Assembly: GCA_030998225.1 (NCBI GenBank)
Contig: JAPYXD010000459.1
Location: 1,178,001-1,242,000, forward strand
DNA length: 64,000 nucleotides
Direction: 5' to 3'
Source of the DNA: Diplolepis rosae
Taxonomy: Eukaryota; Arthropoda; Insecta; Hymenoptera; Diplolepididae
How positions within the stretch are numbered: the first letter of the stretch is position 1; each line of letters opens with the position of its first letter. Below, in pieces: positions 23,143 through 34,524 of this stretch. The position numbers and the translations under genes are program-made. The notes under the pieces are model-generated. The model saw only the letters and a program-made list of their open reading frames with translations, was not told the DNA's origin and made no database searches.

Positions 23143-25780
23143 GCGGGTTTTACTCGTCGGGCCTAGCAAACCCGCTTCTGCTGGGCGAAAATGCGAACTC
23201 ACCTCTGCAGGTGGCTGTTTTCCGTAAATTGAGCATATAACACCGGCAACCCGGCAGGGATTCCTAAATATAAAAATTCCTCAAATGCGCAGGCAACTTT
23301 CAAAACGTAAAGAGCGTCGAAGGCAGTATGCTGTTACTCAGCAAGAATATTAGAGAGATAGACTCAGGTGCATCAGAAACATTCTTGACGGAATAGCCAA
23401 AGCCAGGCAACCAAGAAGGGAAGTCATGGAGCCATATTGGACGAATGTACTGACGCAAAACACCAAAGTGGCACCTGAGTTTAAGGAGGCAGAATAAAAC
23501 TTGAAAGACCTCTGGATAAAACTAACGCCAGAGGAAGTCCAGAGAAATAAAGTCGAAACAAAAACGGCCCCTGGACCAGATGGTCTTACAGGAAGAGATT
23601 ATGCCAACATGCCAATAGGAATGTTAGTATGTCTCTTGAATTTAATTCTCTGGACAGAGAAACTGCCAAACAGCTTACTGGCTTCCCGAACGATCTTTAT
23701 ACCGAAAAAGATTACGAGGATCAACCGGAAAAATACAGACCGATCACAATTCCACCAGTGTTAGTCAGAGGACTACATTGGGTCTTGGCGGCGAGGCTTG
23801 AAAGGGCAATAATAATCGGCCCAAGACAGAGGGGATTTAGAAGTCATATAGACGGCTGTAGAGATAACATCTGCCAGCTAGACTTCATATTGAAGCAACA
23901 ACATCAAAGCTTCAAACCTCTGTATATGGCATCAGTAGATGTCAGGAAAGCCTTTCGGTCGTTATCTCACCCGGCATTGATAGCAGCGATGAGATCGTTC
24001 GGGGCCCACAACAATTTCTAAGTTATGTAGAGCTTGTATACAGACAAGGCTACACCATACTGCAGGGGCAAGGAAGGATCTCCGATAAAATTACACCCAG
24101 ACGAGGAGTGCGTCAGGGCGACCCACTATCATAGCCCACATTTAACATGCTGACGCACAGAATGCTTTAAGCGCTACCCAAAGAGGTAGGCGTTAGAATC
24201 GGAGATCAAACTACAAACGCATCAGCCTTTGTAGATGATGTAAATCTGTACGCAACAACACCTAGAGGATTACACGTTTTACTAAATCAAATGGTGGAAT
24301 TCCTAACCCAGTGTGGCTTGTCAATCAACATCGACAAGAGTTTCACACTGGGTTTTAGACCATCACCAAAGGATAGAATACCTACCATTGACGCAGGATA
24401 AAGTTTAATGTGGGAGAAAGAAGCCTGCGCAGAATAACTAGAAGTGATGCATGGAAATACCTTAGGCTGCCTTTTACATGGGCTGGCAGAGCGAAAATCA
24501 AAATTTATAAAGTCCTGCAGAAGGACTTGGAGAGATTAACACACGGCCCTATCAAGCCACAACAACGGCTATTCGCTCTGCGCACAATTGTGTTGCCCAA
24601 ATTATACCATCAACTAGCACTCGACAACATCATGTTAGGCACATTGAAATGTGCGGCCAAAAAGGTGAAGGGAGCAGTAAGAAGATGGCTCAACCTGCCA
24701 CATGACGTGCCGAATGCATATGTGCATGCATCAAATACAGATGGAGGTTTAGGAATCCCAGCGATGAGATGGGTTGCGCCATTAATGAGTAAAACAAGAC
24801 TGGAGGCGATGCTGGGTATTCTAAATCCGAATGCCCATGCCTTCCTCGCGAAGGAGATCATGATCTGCCAACAAAGACTTTCAGATCATGAAACCAGGCT
24901 CAATTCCATGAGTGATATTAATGACTGGTGGTCAAGCAAGCTACACAAGTCAGTGGATGCTAGCGGGCTCAAAGAGTCAAGAGAAACGCCTGATCAACAT
25001 TCATGGGTTGGAGATGGTACAAAATTCTTGAGCGGCAGGGACTTCATAAATTTCTGTCGTTTCAGAATAAGCGCTATACCAACGAAAACGCGAACCTCTA
25101 AAGGAAGGCATAAAGATAGACGATGCAGAGCAGGATGCACTGCATCAAAAACTTTACATCATGTGATCCAAGTTTGTTTTCGCTCACATCAAAGGCATGA
25201 CGCAGTGAGCAGATATGTGGCAGCGAAACTACGAGAGAAAGGCTACGTGGTGCATAAGGAGCCACGCATTCAGACCGAGGATGGCCTTAGGAAGCCGGAC
25301 ATCGTAGCATTCAAGGAACCAATGGCATTGGTTGTGGATGCTTAAGTGGTGAGTGAGCAATTCGATTTACGATGAACCCACATAACCAAGAGGAATTACT
25401 ACGACCAAAATGCCAGAATATCTATTTACATGCACAGCCTATGGCCGAACGCAACCATAGTGTACACGACTGCCACACTAAATATGAAAGGAGTGTGGGC
25501 CAATATGTAAAATATATGACCGATAGCATCATTGGTATCCATACGATGATCAGGAAGATCAAATGGTGAGACCTCCCATAGATCAGAGGTCAAAAATGAA
25601 AGAAAGTTGGTTTTAGTGAGTATGTCCGAAAGGAAGAGTCCCACACTGTCGTTTCTTATTAACAACGTCATGCGTAATAGCATTTCCACCTGCAGCGGAA
25701 ATCCTGGGGCGAGTTGCCAGCCCTCCCCTCCAAAATTCAGTTGGCACAAATAATAGAAAGAAGCCTCGGATGAACGACGG
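23143..25780 (+). pseudogene. R2-type non-LTR retrotransposon, copy 1 (N-terminus missing)
   Basis: It starts exactly where 28S stops at the R2 site. After ~140 bp of 5' sequence it encodes an R2 protein lacking the N-terminal zinc finger and Myb region: a K/R-rich linker, then reverse transcriptase pieces (A-P-G-P-D-G-L at ~23570, an SVDVRKAF block at ~23935, R-Q-G-D-P at ~24115, and FVDD in place of FADD at ~24222). The 311-codon frame 24410-25345 holds the thumb, a CCHC knuckle (C-R-A-G-C...H...C, ~25126) and the restriction-like endonuclease motif R-K-P-D-I-V-A (~25293). A stop at 25343 cuts the conserved VVDxQVVSEQ stretch; the endonuclease tail continues beyond it to about 25570. Frameshifts near 23760 and 24015 and several stops make it inactive. 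R2 protein normally nicks 28S and primes reverse transcription there. Confidence 0.9.
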
Positions 25781-28700
25781 GTGACCCACTGGTCAACCCG
25801 TCCCAACTGTTGAAGAGCAATCGCGGTCGCCTGTTTTCCACTGCGAATTCAGAGGGTGCAACCGCACCTTTAGATCTCTAATAGGTGCGAGAGTCCATCT
25901 GCGTTTAACCCATCCTGTGTATGCAGATGAACGCACTAAGACTCAGAGGGTGAAGCGACGTTGGGCTACCGAGGAGACTAATATGCTGGCCAGACGTGAG
26001 GCCGAATTGGCAGTAGAGGGTCGCAACTGCAGAGTTCAACGCTGTACTCTGCAGTGAATTTTCCGGAAGAACCCTGGAAGCTATAAAGGGCCATAGGCGC
26101 CCGGATTCATACAAACGGAAGGTGCTTTTAACGATTGACGAAGTGCGGCAAGAACAAGAGCAGCTGCAACAGCCAGAGAGAAGGAGGGGAAGAAGATCTA
26201 TGATCATAGATCCCCCTCCCATTGGAGAACAAGAAGACCCCTTTGTGCTGTTCTTCGAGGAATTGGAAGTACCCCCCGGCGAATGTAATGAATTCAACGA
26301 GCAGCAGTTGCACAGCATCTGCTGCAATGTAGCAGGCTCTACCAAGGGGGACATCAAGACTTAAGTGGCCCTGTACATTGAATCCATCTTGCCAAAAAGA
26401 CTGCGTAACCATCGCATTCTTCAACCACTGCAAACGTAACCGCTCACGAAAAGGCAAGCCAGGAGGCATGAGTACGGGATGACTCAGAAACTGTGGAAGA
26501 AGGACGAAAAAAGGTGCATAGACACCATCTTAAATAGCACCTCAAATACCGTGCGACCTCCAAGGCAAGTAATGCAACCCTACTGGAGGAGCCTCTTTGA
26601 ATGATCTACAGTCGCCTGTGCGGATCTGCGGTGTTCTGAGGAAATTAGAACGGAGTTGTGGGCTCCGATCACTGGAGAAGAGGTTTCACATCGTTGGATA
26701 TCAGCATCAACAACAGCTGGACCTGATGGACTATCCGGCAAAGACTTTGCGAAAGTATCGAAAGGCGTCTTGCTTCGTCTGTTTAACCTCTTTATGTGGT
26801 GTGGAAGCCTGCCAGAATCCCTGCTTGCGTCAATGAGTATTTCCATTCCCAAAAAAGGATTCGAGGATGATCCGTCCAAATACAGGCCAATCACGATTTC
26901 ATCAGTGATTGTGCGAGCATTCCATCGAGTGCTTGCAGTGAGACTAGCCAAGACGTTTCACCAATTTTAGCAGATTTAGTATTGCAGGATTTAGAAAAAG
27001 ATGTTTTAAAAAAATTAAGTTTTAAAATTCATTCATATTACAGATTTGTTGATGATACTTTTTTAATTATTCCAAATAATAAGATTAAAGATACTATAGA
27101 AAATTTCAATTCCTATCATTTACGTTTAAAATTTACATTTGAGCTAGATTAAGCGAAAGACCCATTAGAAAAATTAGAAAATTCAAATGTTATTTATAAG
27201 ATTCCATGCTTAGATTTTTCTAAAACTTATGTTGGACAAACTGGAAGAATGCTATTTGTCAGATGTGATGAACATAAGAAAAATATTAATCTGAATGAAA
27301 AATACCATAATGAAATATGGTAAAATAACCATAAACATATAATAAACAAGAAAAGTGATGCAGGATCTCAACATGATTTTGATTGGGATAATATCAAAAT
27401 TTTACATAAAGAACCAAATTACTTTAAAGGAATTATTGCAGAAATGTTTTTCATAAAAAAGGAAGGAAAAAATAGTTTAAATGTTGTTTATGATTTATAA
27501 GATTACAATCCTTCATATGATATAATTTTAGATCAACTCATATAATATAAAACAATTATTTAAATAAAAGTATTTAACAAAAATATTGATTCTATATTCT
27601 ACTAAATTTGTATTTCGATGATTTCTATTGCTACGGTACTGTTATCAAATTTGTCCTCTATTATTCTGTTAGCTTGCGTTTAAATGCTTAGTAGTATCTG
27701 ATCGTTGGCACAATGATGCCACTTAATCCGATAAGTATATAGCTGTAAATGTTACGTTGTAATGACAGGTAATTTAAAAAAAAAATTTATTTTTTGATTA
27801 ACTTCAAATATTCATTAATTGTTAACAATTTTACAAATTTGTTTTTTATTGTATATAGATTAAAAGAAATTCCAATTCAATTAATGTACGATGATCTGAA
27901 AAGGACGACATTTAGTCATCGAAACGTAATCAAGATTAATAAATATGGATTACAATTTTACACAGTCCGAGGTTGGTCATGTCTCCTCTTTCTAACGTTT
28001 GACATCCTTGAGAGGCAAAGAGGTTTTAGGTATGTGGACGGCTGTTTAGACAATGTCTTTCAGCTGGACATGATCCTAAGATAACAATATCGGTCTTTAA
28101 AGCCTCTGTAGATGGCCTCTCTAAATGTTGTCAAGGCATTTCCATCTGTCTCGCATAAAGCCCTGTTAATGGCTATGCGTTCTTTTGGAGTACCACCGCA
28201 GTTTGTTGAGTGTATGGAGAGAGTATATCGTACAGGTTATACGACTCTGCAAGGTATGAGCTGGTCTTCGGACCGGATCAATCCTCCTCAAGGAGTCAGG
28301 CAAGGAGATCCACTTTCCTCGCCTCTATTCAATCTAGTGTCTCACAGGGCTTCATAAGCCCTGCCAGACGAGGTGGGTATGAAGGTCGGAGAGAAGACCG
28401 CAAATGCTTCTCCCTTTGCAAATGATATTAACCTATATGCATCAACACCTGCAGGCCTGCGCTCTCTAATAGAAAAATTAACTGCATTTTTCTCCAGTCG
28501 TGGAATGTCAATTAACGTTGACAAAAGTTTCACGCAGGGCTTTCAACCATCAGGAAGAGAAAAAACGAACACGGTCGACATTAAAACGCGCTTTGAAGTG
28601 CGTGGTAGACATCTGCGTGCCCTGACTAGAACGGATGAGTGGAGGTACCTTGGTGTTGTGTTTACCTGGGCAGGGCGAAAGAAGATCAAGCCTATTGAAA

Positions 28701-29086
28701 TAATAGGGGAGGATCTTCAGGTGCTAACGAAAGCACCTCTTAAGTCACAACAACGTCTTTTCGCCCTCCAGTGTTATACGATACCAAAGCTATACCATCA
28801 GCTTGCATTGGGAGACGTTCTGCTTGGTTCTCTGAAGAAAGCAGACAAGGTAATAAGATCTACCTGTAGGAAGTGACTTAACCTGCCACATGACGTCCCC
28901 AATGCGTATTTCCGCTCGAGAGTTTAGGACGGTGGTTTGAGGATAACATCTATGCGATGGATGGCACCATTGCTTCGGAAGAACAGACTGGAGAAATTAA
29001 AAACCAGTGAACATCTAACTGGTATTAATGCATTCCTTGAGAGAGAGATTGCTGCCTAAAGGAGTCGGCTAGAACACCAGGTCAGA
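25781..29086 (+). pseudogene. R2-type retrotransposon, copy 2 (C-terminus missing)
   Basis: It keeps the part copy 1 lacks: a C2H2 zinc finger (C-E-F-R-G-C ... H-L-R-L-T-H, ~25840-25910) followed by a Myb-like W-A-T-E-E stretch. The RT begins at ~26660 with A-G-P-D-G-L and is interrupted at 26959-27994 by a Penelope-like element. It resumes with R-Q-R-G-F-R (~28014), a VVKAF block, R-Q-G-D-P (~28300) and FAND (~28418), where one catalytic Asp of FADD has become Asn. It ends after the thumb, joining directly to 28S at ~29087 without the zinc knuckle or endonuclease. There is no 28S between copies 1 and 2. The 3' truncation is odd, because non-LTR elements usually lose 5' ends; recombination between two R2 copies would explain both halves. 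Confidence 0.88.
26959..27994 (+). pseudogene. Penelope-like element fragment with GIY-YIG nuclease
   Basis: It inserts inside the RT of R2 copy 2 with ACGTTT on both sides (26953-26958 and 27995-28000). Removing the insert and one ACGTTT brings the R2 frame back into exact alignment with copy 1. It opens with the Penelope RT signature S-P-I-L-A-D...Q-D-L-E and Y-R-F-V-D-D-T-F (~27040-27063). After an in-frame stop it shows the endonuclease domain: V-I-Y-K-I-P-C, then T-Y-V-G-Q-T-G-R (~27190-27250), E-H-K-K-N-I, H-D-F-D-W-D-N and E-M-F-F-I-K. Several stops and a missing 5' RT part show it is dead. The last ~150 bp is non-coding tail. Confidence 0.88.
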
Positions 29087-29156
29087 AAAATGCCTCGTCA
29101 TCAAATTAGTGATGCTCATGAATGGATTAACGAGATTCCCACCGTCTCTATCTACT
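29087..29156 (+). rRNA. 28S rRNA fragment between the R2 and R1 sites
   Basis: It begins at AAATGCCTCGTCATC and runs through ATGAATGGATTAACGAGATT to TCTCTATCTACT. This is the short 28S stretch that separates the R2 and R1 insertion points. It is slightly diverged, as in the neighbouring fragment. Confidence 0.95.
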
Positions 29157-30089
29157 GCCATCCGAAAACACTGCCGAGCGAACAGCTATAAAGACCGGGA
29201 GGGTTTTCAACCCCTTCTGGTCAGACCTTGCTTTAGCACCTGGCGGTGTACCGACAGGAATTCCTCTATGATGGTGGATGGCAGGAAACACTTGGCTCTC
29301 ATCCCAGCAGGTCGAATGTCTGAGGTCTCTGGTCTCTGAAATGGTAATTAGCTATAGGTAGTCTGCGGAACTGTACACAATTAAATGGAGAAGATGGGCT
29401 GCTCCATCAGTCCGTGAAGATTATTACCATGAATAGAATCCTGGTTTTCACACGGTGATTTGAACGATTGAACGCAAAGGCAGCCTGGTCCACTGCCGAA
29501 CATCTGGCGAGATGGGTCCTCGGGCCATTGAACACACTTGAACACCCGTGGGGATTCGAACGCAAAGACAGCCTGACCCACAGTTGAAACATCTGGCGAG
29601 ATGGGCTTCCGAGCCACACAAACGCTTTGAGCTTGCGTGCGGCGCGCGCAAGTTCAACTTCTTTTTGAACGAGCCTGCTGCTTGCAGCGGGCCGCAGGTG
29701 CGTTTAGTCTTCCAAGAGTCAAACCTCCAAGCTTGGTGCCCCGCAGACAACGTGCTCGTCCTTTCCTGGTAGTGGTGTATGCACTATCAGCTGTGTATGC
29801 ACTCTTAAGCCCCTGGGAAAGGCGACCGCGGCTAACTTGAGTCTTCTGCCCGGTGACACTCTTCCACTCGGCAGACACTTGCCTTAAATTCTGGCTTTCA
29901 CTAACAATTACCATTCGGACCTTGTCCCTCTGGTAAATTGCTTGAGCCGATTTTTCCTCTTCCGTGAGCTTGGTAGCGGTGGACGAACCTCGTAGGTAGT
30001 AGAATATGAGCCCATCCTCGGGTGGGGGCGTGTATGACTTATAGTCCGGTAACGCTTCTCCCTCGGGAGACGAATTACAATTGAACAGA
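29157..30089. mobile_element. Short element at the R1 site of 28S (internally deleted R1-like)
   Basis: It is flanked by the 14-bp duplication characteristic of R1 insertions: CGTCTCTATCTACT on the left (29143-29156) and TGTCCCTATCTACT on the right (30090-30103). At only 933 bp it lacks any recognisable ORF2/RT, so it is either an internally deleted R1 or a short parasite using the same site. It contains a tandem pair of ~88 bp units (29470-29645, landmark CATCTGGCGAGATGGG) and is clearly more GC-rich than the surrounding hAT sequence. Confidence 0.8.
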
Positions 30090-30151
30090 TGTCCCTATCT
30101 ACTATCTAGCGAAACCACTGCCAAGGGAATGGGCTTGGAAAAATTAGCGGG
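30090..30151 (+). rRNA. 28S rRNA fragment downstream of the R1 site
   Basis: TGTCCCTATCTACTATCTAG, GCGAAACCACTGCCAAGGGA and ATGGGCTTGG continue the 28S sequence after the R1-site insert. Similarity stops near 30151 within AGCGGG, the right limit of the rDNA-derived block. Confidence 0.93.
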
Positions 30152-30639
30152 TTTAGCGCCCAGTTTAACGGACGCACACATGGGACTTCAAAATTTAAGA
30201 TTGTGAAAATCGTCCGCAAATGGCATGGTAGTTAAAAGATGCGGTCTTTATTAAGTATATATTTTCTGAAAATGATGAAACGTGGTTTGAAGGCTTGGAT
30301 CCTTGGATTTGAAAGATTTGTATAAAATCATAAAATCAATGTTAATACTCGTTTACCTCGCTATTATTTATTTTTTAAGTTCCTGGTTTAGTTTTAGTGT
30401 CGGTACCTCTTCTGAAGTCTACAAGTGTGAGTATTTTACTGTACGAACTTATAAAAAATATAATAAAATCAATCTTATAGAATTCTTCTATTGCAATTAT
30501 CGCAAATGTAGTTATAAAGCTGGAAGAGACTGAAGTTGAGTGACATTTAAAAACAAAAAGCATACTGATAACGCTGCGGGTTACGGTCAAAAGCATTTGT
30601 TTTGTTTGATTCGGGTTTTTCGTAGAAGATTAATCTTGA
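30152..30639. other. Presumed hAT 5' internal sequence
   Basis: It lies between the rDNA block and the first recognisable hAT coding. A 76-codon plus frame (30303-30533) has a hydrophobic start and Y/K-rich end but no certain domain. Confidence 0.35.
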
Positions 30640-30770
30640 ACAAAAATGCAAACGAAATGAGATCAAAATAGCAAATTGTATTGCAGAAAACAACTTATCT
30701 TTTAACATAGCAGGTGATTTGACAAAAATATTCCAAATTGTTACTTCGTAACAAGAATTAGTTTCTCTAC
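30640..30770 (+). pseudogene. hAT transposase, N-terminal piece
   Basis: A frame reading E-I-K-I-A-N-C-I-A-E-N-N-L-S-F matches the segment that in hAT transposases precedes the catalytic core (typically E-x-x-x-A-x-F-I-A-E-H-N-L-S-F). It ends in stops before the R1-clade LINE insertion. It continues the protein resumed at 32810. Confidence 0.65.
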
Positions 30771-30942
30771 GAACTTAGAACTTATTTTACAATAAACATC
30801 TGCCAACCAGGTTAAGTTCAGAATAAAACAGGACATTCCTAAAAGCAATTTTCTTACAATTTCCTCCTTTGTTGTTTCATATTTATGCTTGCTGGAAAAC
30901 CTGTTAAAACCAAGAAACTCCCTCTCTCGAACCAATATACCG

Positions 30943-32357
30943 CCCGCGGAACCGCCTTACAGCTTTAAACTCCGCGGGCAGTTGGTTCCAGCTTAAAGTC
31001 GCGTACGACTCTTCCGTCATCCGTTCGCCCGGGACTCCCATCCGCGGCCACACGCCCGTTAGGCAGACCGACTAGCCGCGCCAGCCAGGGGAGGAATAAA
31101 GCGATTCCTCCCCTCAACGACGCGGACAGCCAAGTCCGCCCAAGAGGCAGGACCGCGGGTGCAGGCCCCGATGCGATTTCTACTGGCCCCGTTATTGCTG
31201 CGCTCTGCACGCCCATCGAGCTCTCTCGTCTTCATCACCAGGGTAACGAATGGCTCGATAAGTATCCATTTTTGTTCAGACTGGAGGATGGGAGAGACCA
31301 TCGTGTCAGGGGTGAGTTGTGCGCCCAGTTCCCGACCGACAGCCTCTCTTGACACGCCCCACCTGGCACAGAAAAAGAGTGTGTGCTCTGCATTGTCCAC
31401 AAGGGATCCGCAGTAGCTACACGACTCGTTGTCTCTTTTCTCGAAGTGCTTCAGGTACGCATTGAAGCAGCCATGGCCTGAAAGCGCTTACGCCAGGTAA
31501 AAGCCGACTAGACCGTGCTTTTTATCCAGCCAGGTGGTGAGCTCAGGGAGTAGACGGTGTGTCCATCTCCCGGATTGGTCACCATGCCATCTCGTCTGCC
31601 ATTTCTTGACGAGTCTGCGCCTTCCATCCTTGCGGATGGCCTCCTTCGCGCGAGCGATTTCCTGCAGGTTGGTTAAGCAGGTGAGCTCCTTACGGAGCTG
31701 AAAGGTCTCTTTCCTTTCCTCCGCCAATAAGTCAATTGGCGGGACGCTCGCCAGGACCAGCACAGCACTCGTCGACACAGTTCGGTATGCTGAGACAATT
31801 CTCATCACCACACCTCTCTGTGCCGATAACAGCTTCTTCAGGATAGCGTGGTTGTTAAGAGCACTTGTCCAGATCGGAGCTGCATAAAGCAGCTCCGAAT
31901 TTACCACGCTCGCCACCAGCCTTCTTTTAGCTTCCCTGTGTCCACCAATGTTGGGCATGAGCCGAGTCACGACGGCCCCACATTGGATGGCTTTGGCAGT
32001 TGTGATCTGCAGGTGTTCGCCGAAGCTAAGCCTTCGATCCAACTGCACTCCCAGGTACTTAATACTCTTTTCCACTCTATTTCATGTTCCCCGAGAACGA
32101 TCTTCGGATATTGGAAGGATCTCCTGTCTGTGACCAGCAAAGCCTCGGTCTTTTCAGGGGCCATTTTCAGGCCTCTGCTATCTAACCAACGCTTTGCCCG
32201 CCACAGACTATCATTGATCCTCAGCTCCAGAATTCCGACATTGTCAGCAGCGCTCACGATATGTGCGTCATCTGCGAAGCCGATGATGCTCGTTCCAGAA
32301 GGCAGGTCCATGCGCAGGAAATCGTCGTACATGACGTTCCAAATGAGTGGACCCACC
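30943..32357 (-). pseudogene. R1-clade LINE, 5'-truncated, in hAT
   Basis: Minus-strand pieces give the RT palm and beyond: G-P-L-I-W-N-V-M-Y-D (~32350), F-A-D-D-A-H-I-V (~32280), K-Y-L-G-V-Q-L-D (~32060), M-P-N-I-G-G (~31960), Y-A-A-P-I-W (~31880), A-Y-R-T-V-S and P-I-D-L-L-A-E-E-R. After one in-frame stop near 31487 comes the C-terminal CCHC knuckle C-S-Y-C...H...C (~31420-31370). A frameshift near 32075 separates the two RT frames. The endonuclease and ORF1 are missing. It lies opposite in strand to the hAT it interrupts and is more GC-rich than its host, so it came in later. The left limit (3' end) is approximate. Confidence 0.88.
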
Positions 32358-32800
32358 CGTACGATATTATATTAGCCTATTGTAAACCGATGGGCCTCTG
32401 GCCGTTACTACCTAAACGGCGATAAATACCCAAATTTGTGAGGTCAGAACTCCTGAATGTCCATTGCTAGCTTCCACTAAATTCTATGGCCAATCAGATG
32501 AAGGTACTACCCTCTCCAACTTTTTACATGACTCCTCGCTACCACTTATGTGCATCCCTCAGTTTTTAACAAAAAGTAAATCAGAAATGTCCATCTTGTC
32601 TTAAAGGGAAGACTCAACGTCTTCTCAATCTATGTTCTTAGTTGTTTCACCATCACTTGTCAACTCGTCATATTAAGTTTCTCTCGCTTTATGTAACCTT
32701 GTAACTATCAAGAAATAAACAGTGTTTTCTTATATATTAAATTTTTTTACTGTTAAGAGACACTATTGTCAATTATTGTCCTTATGGAATAAACACAAAG
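32358..32800. other. LTR-like or unassigned insert in hAT
   Basis: Non-coding sequence lies between the truncated LINE 5' end and the resumed hAT coding. It ends with an ATAAA-type polyadenylation context (AAGAAATAAACAGTG, ~32711) and is T-rich toward the end, as in some LTRs. No TG...CA pair was fixed, so a solo LTR is only one possibility. Confidence 0.3.
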
Positions 32801-32809
32801 TATGCATTT

Positions 32810-34281
32810 AGATGCAGAAGTGATTAAGAAAATGAGTTGCGGTAGAACGAAAGGTAGGTCGATTATGCTTAACGTATCTGGTCGATTCAGTTTCGAATGT
32901 TTAGTAGATAGGTTGCGAGAGGATAAATTTTCTATTATGATAGGCGAATCAACAGACAAAAGTTCTATAAAACCTTTAGCTGTAGTGACCAGAATGTTTG
33001 TTAAAAATACGGTGCAGGACGAATTTTTATGTACCAAAGAAGTAAAAATCGCTGATACAGAACATCTATATATTTTAATAGTGAACTACTTCAACGATAA
33101 TGAAATTCCTTATAAAGTTAATGGTATAGGCTTCGGTTCAGATAGTGCATCAGTGATGATGGTCAAACATTGTTCTGTTTCAGTAAATTAAAAGAGGATA
33201 TTCCATCTTTGTTGATCTTCAAATGCATCTGCAATTCTTTTGCTTTAGTTGCTTCTAGTGTTTGTAAAAAATATCATCGGACGCCGATCAATTACTTAGA
33301 CTCGTTTATTCCTATATGCACTGTAATTTGAAACGACTTAGTGAATTTAGAGCATTTCAGATCTTTTTCGATCTTAAACCGCAGAAAATGCTTCATCCGA
33401 ATCAAACTCGATGGCTTTCTGTACTACCAGCTATAATACGCGTGAGGGACGAATATCATGCTCTTAAATTATACTTCAATGGAGAACAGCTAAATCCAAA
33501 GAATGGCGAGAAAAGTTCTGCCAGTACGATTCATCTTTTACTTATAAATCCAAAAAAACAAACTTTATCTCGTCTTCTTAAGCCCTGTACTTCCGTGCTT
33601 TATGGATTTAAACAAAGAATGTCAATCAGAGACAATTAAAATTCATGTTTTATATTGGAAAATATCGCAAGTATATAGAACGACTCTCGACTGCTACATA
33701 AAACGGGATGTTTTGAATAGACAAGGCTTAGATTGTATTCAGTACAGGAATCCATGTAATGTCGTTAAATTAGAAGATATTTATTTGTGTCCGCCTGTAG
33801 CCATTTGACTGCTTACAATACAAGTACAAGGTGTAGATCCAAACGAACTCCTCTGGCTGTAGTTATTTCTTCAACGTTTATAGATATCGAGACACTCGAT
33901 AGAGAATGGCGTTTGTTAAGAAACGTTTCATATGTTGATCGGCAAGACTCAGATAATTTTATCGTCTTTTGAAACAGCACAGCAAAAATTTTTAATGGAG
34001 ATGGTTCCTTAAAATACGGAGTAATTTATGATCTGATAAAATTAATCGTGACACTTCCTCGCAGTAGCGCAGCTGTTAAAAGAACTTTTTCTCAAATTAA
34101 TCTTAATGAAACTAAAATACGCAATCGTCTAGAAACTGCTTCCGTGAATGGCATATTGCACACAAAAAGACTTTTCAGGGAGAAACCAAGCTACGAAGAC
34201 GCTATATCGAAGCAAATGATTCAAAAGCATAATAACAGTATGTATGAAGTTGAATCTAAAGAGAATGTACATACCTGCTAA
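32810..34281 (+). pseudogene. hAT transposase, catalytic core to dimerisation domain
   Basis: The frame 32802-33191 contains the hAT core segment (F-S-I-M-I-G-E-S-T-D-K-S, with I-G-F-G-S-D-S-A-S later). 33316-33639 holds N-Q-T-R-W-L-S with K-L-Y-F-N. 34048-34281 is the C-terminal dimerisation motif (L-P-R-S-S-A-A-V-K-R-T-F-S then K-I-R-N-R-L). Pieces lie in different frames with several stops, so the gene is dead. hAT transposases cut and paste their own ends and duplicate 8 bp of target. The family is typically ~600-700 residues; about two thirds can be traced here and at 30640. Confidence 0.9.
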
Positions 34282-34524
34282 CTAATGTACCTGATGTTCT
34301 TAACCTATGATTTTGTAACTATACCTAAGACTAAGTATAAAAAGAAACTATGCAATATTCTTAACTATTAAAACGTTCAAATTTTAGTATTAAAAGATTA
34401 AATATTAACAAAAAAGTTTGGTATTGAAACTAGATACAGTTCTAATATAACTTATGTAACAAACCTGTGATATTTCAACGAACTTAAATATTATTATAAG
34501 CAGTATAAAAAATGTGATAATTTT

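Noticed and set aside
29381..29914. Several overlapping GC-rich frames in the R1-site insert
   Set aside because: They arise from the ~88 bp tandem repeat and higher GC; no RT, gag or zinc-knuckle motif is present.
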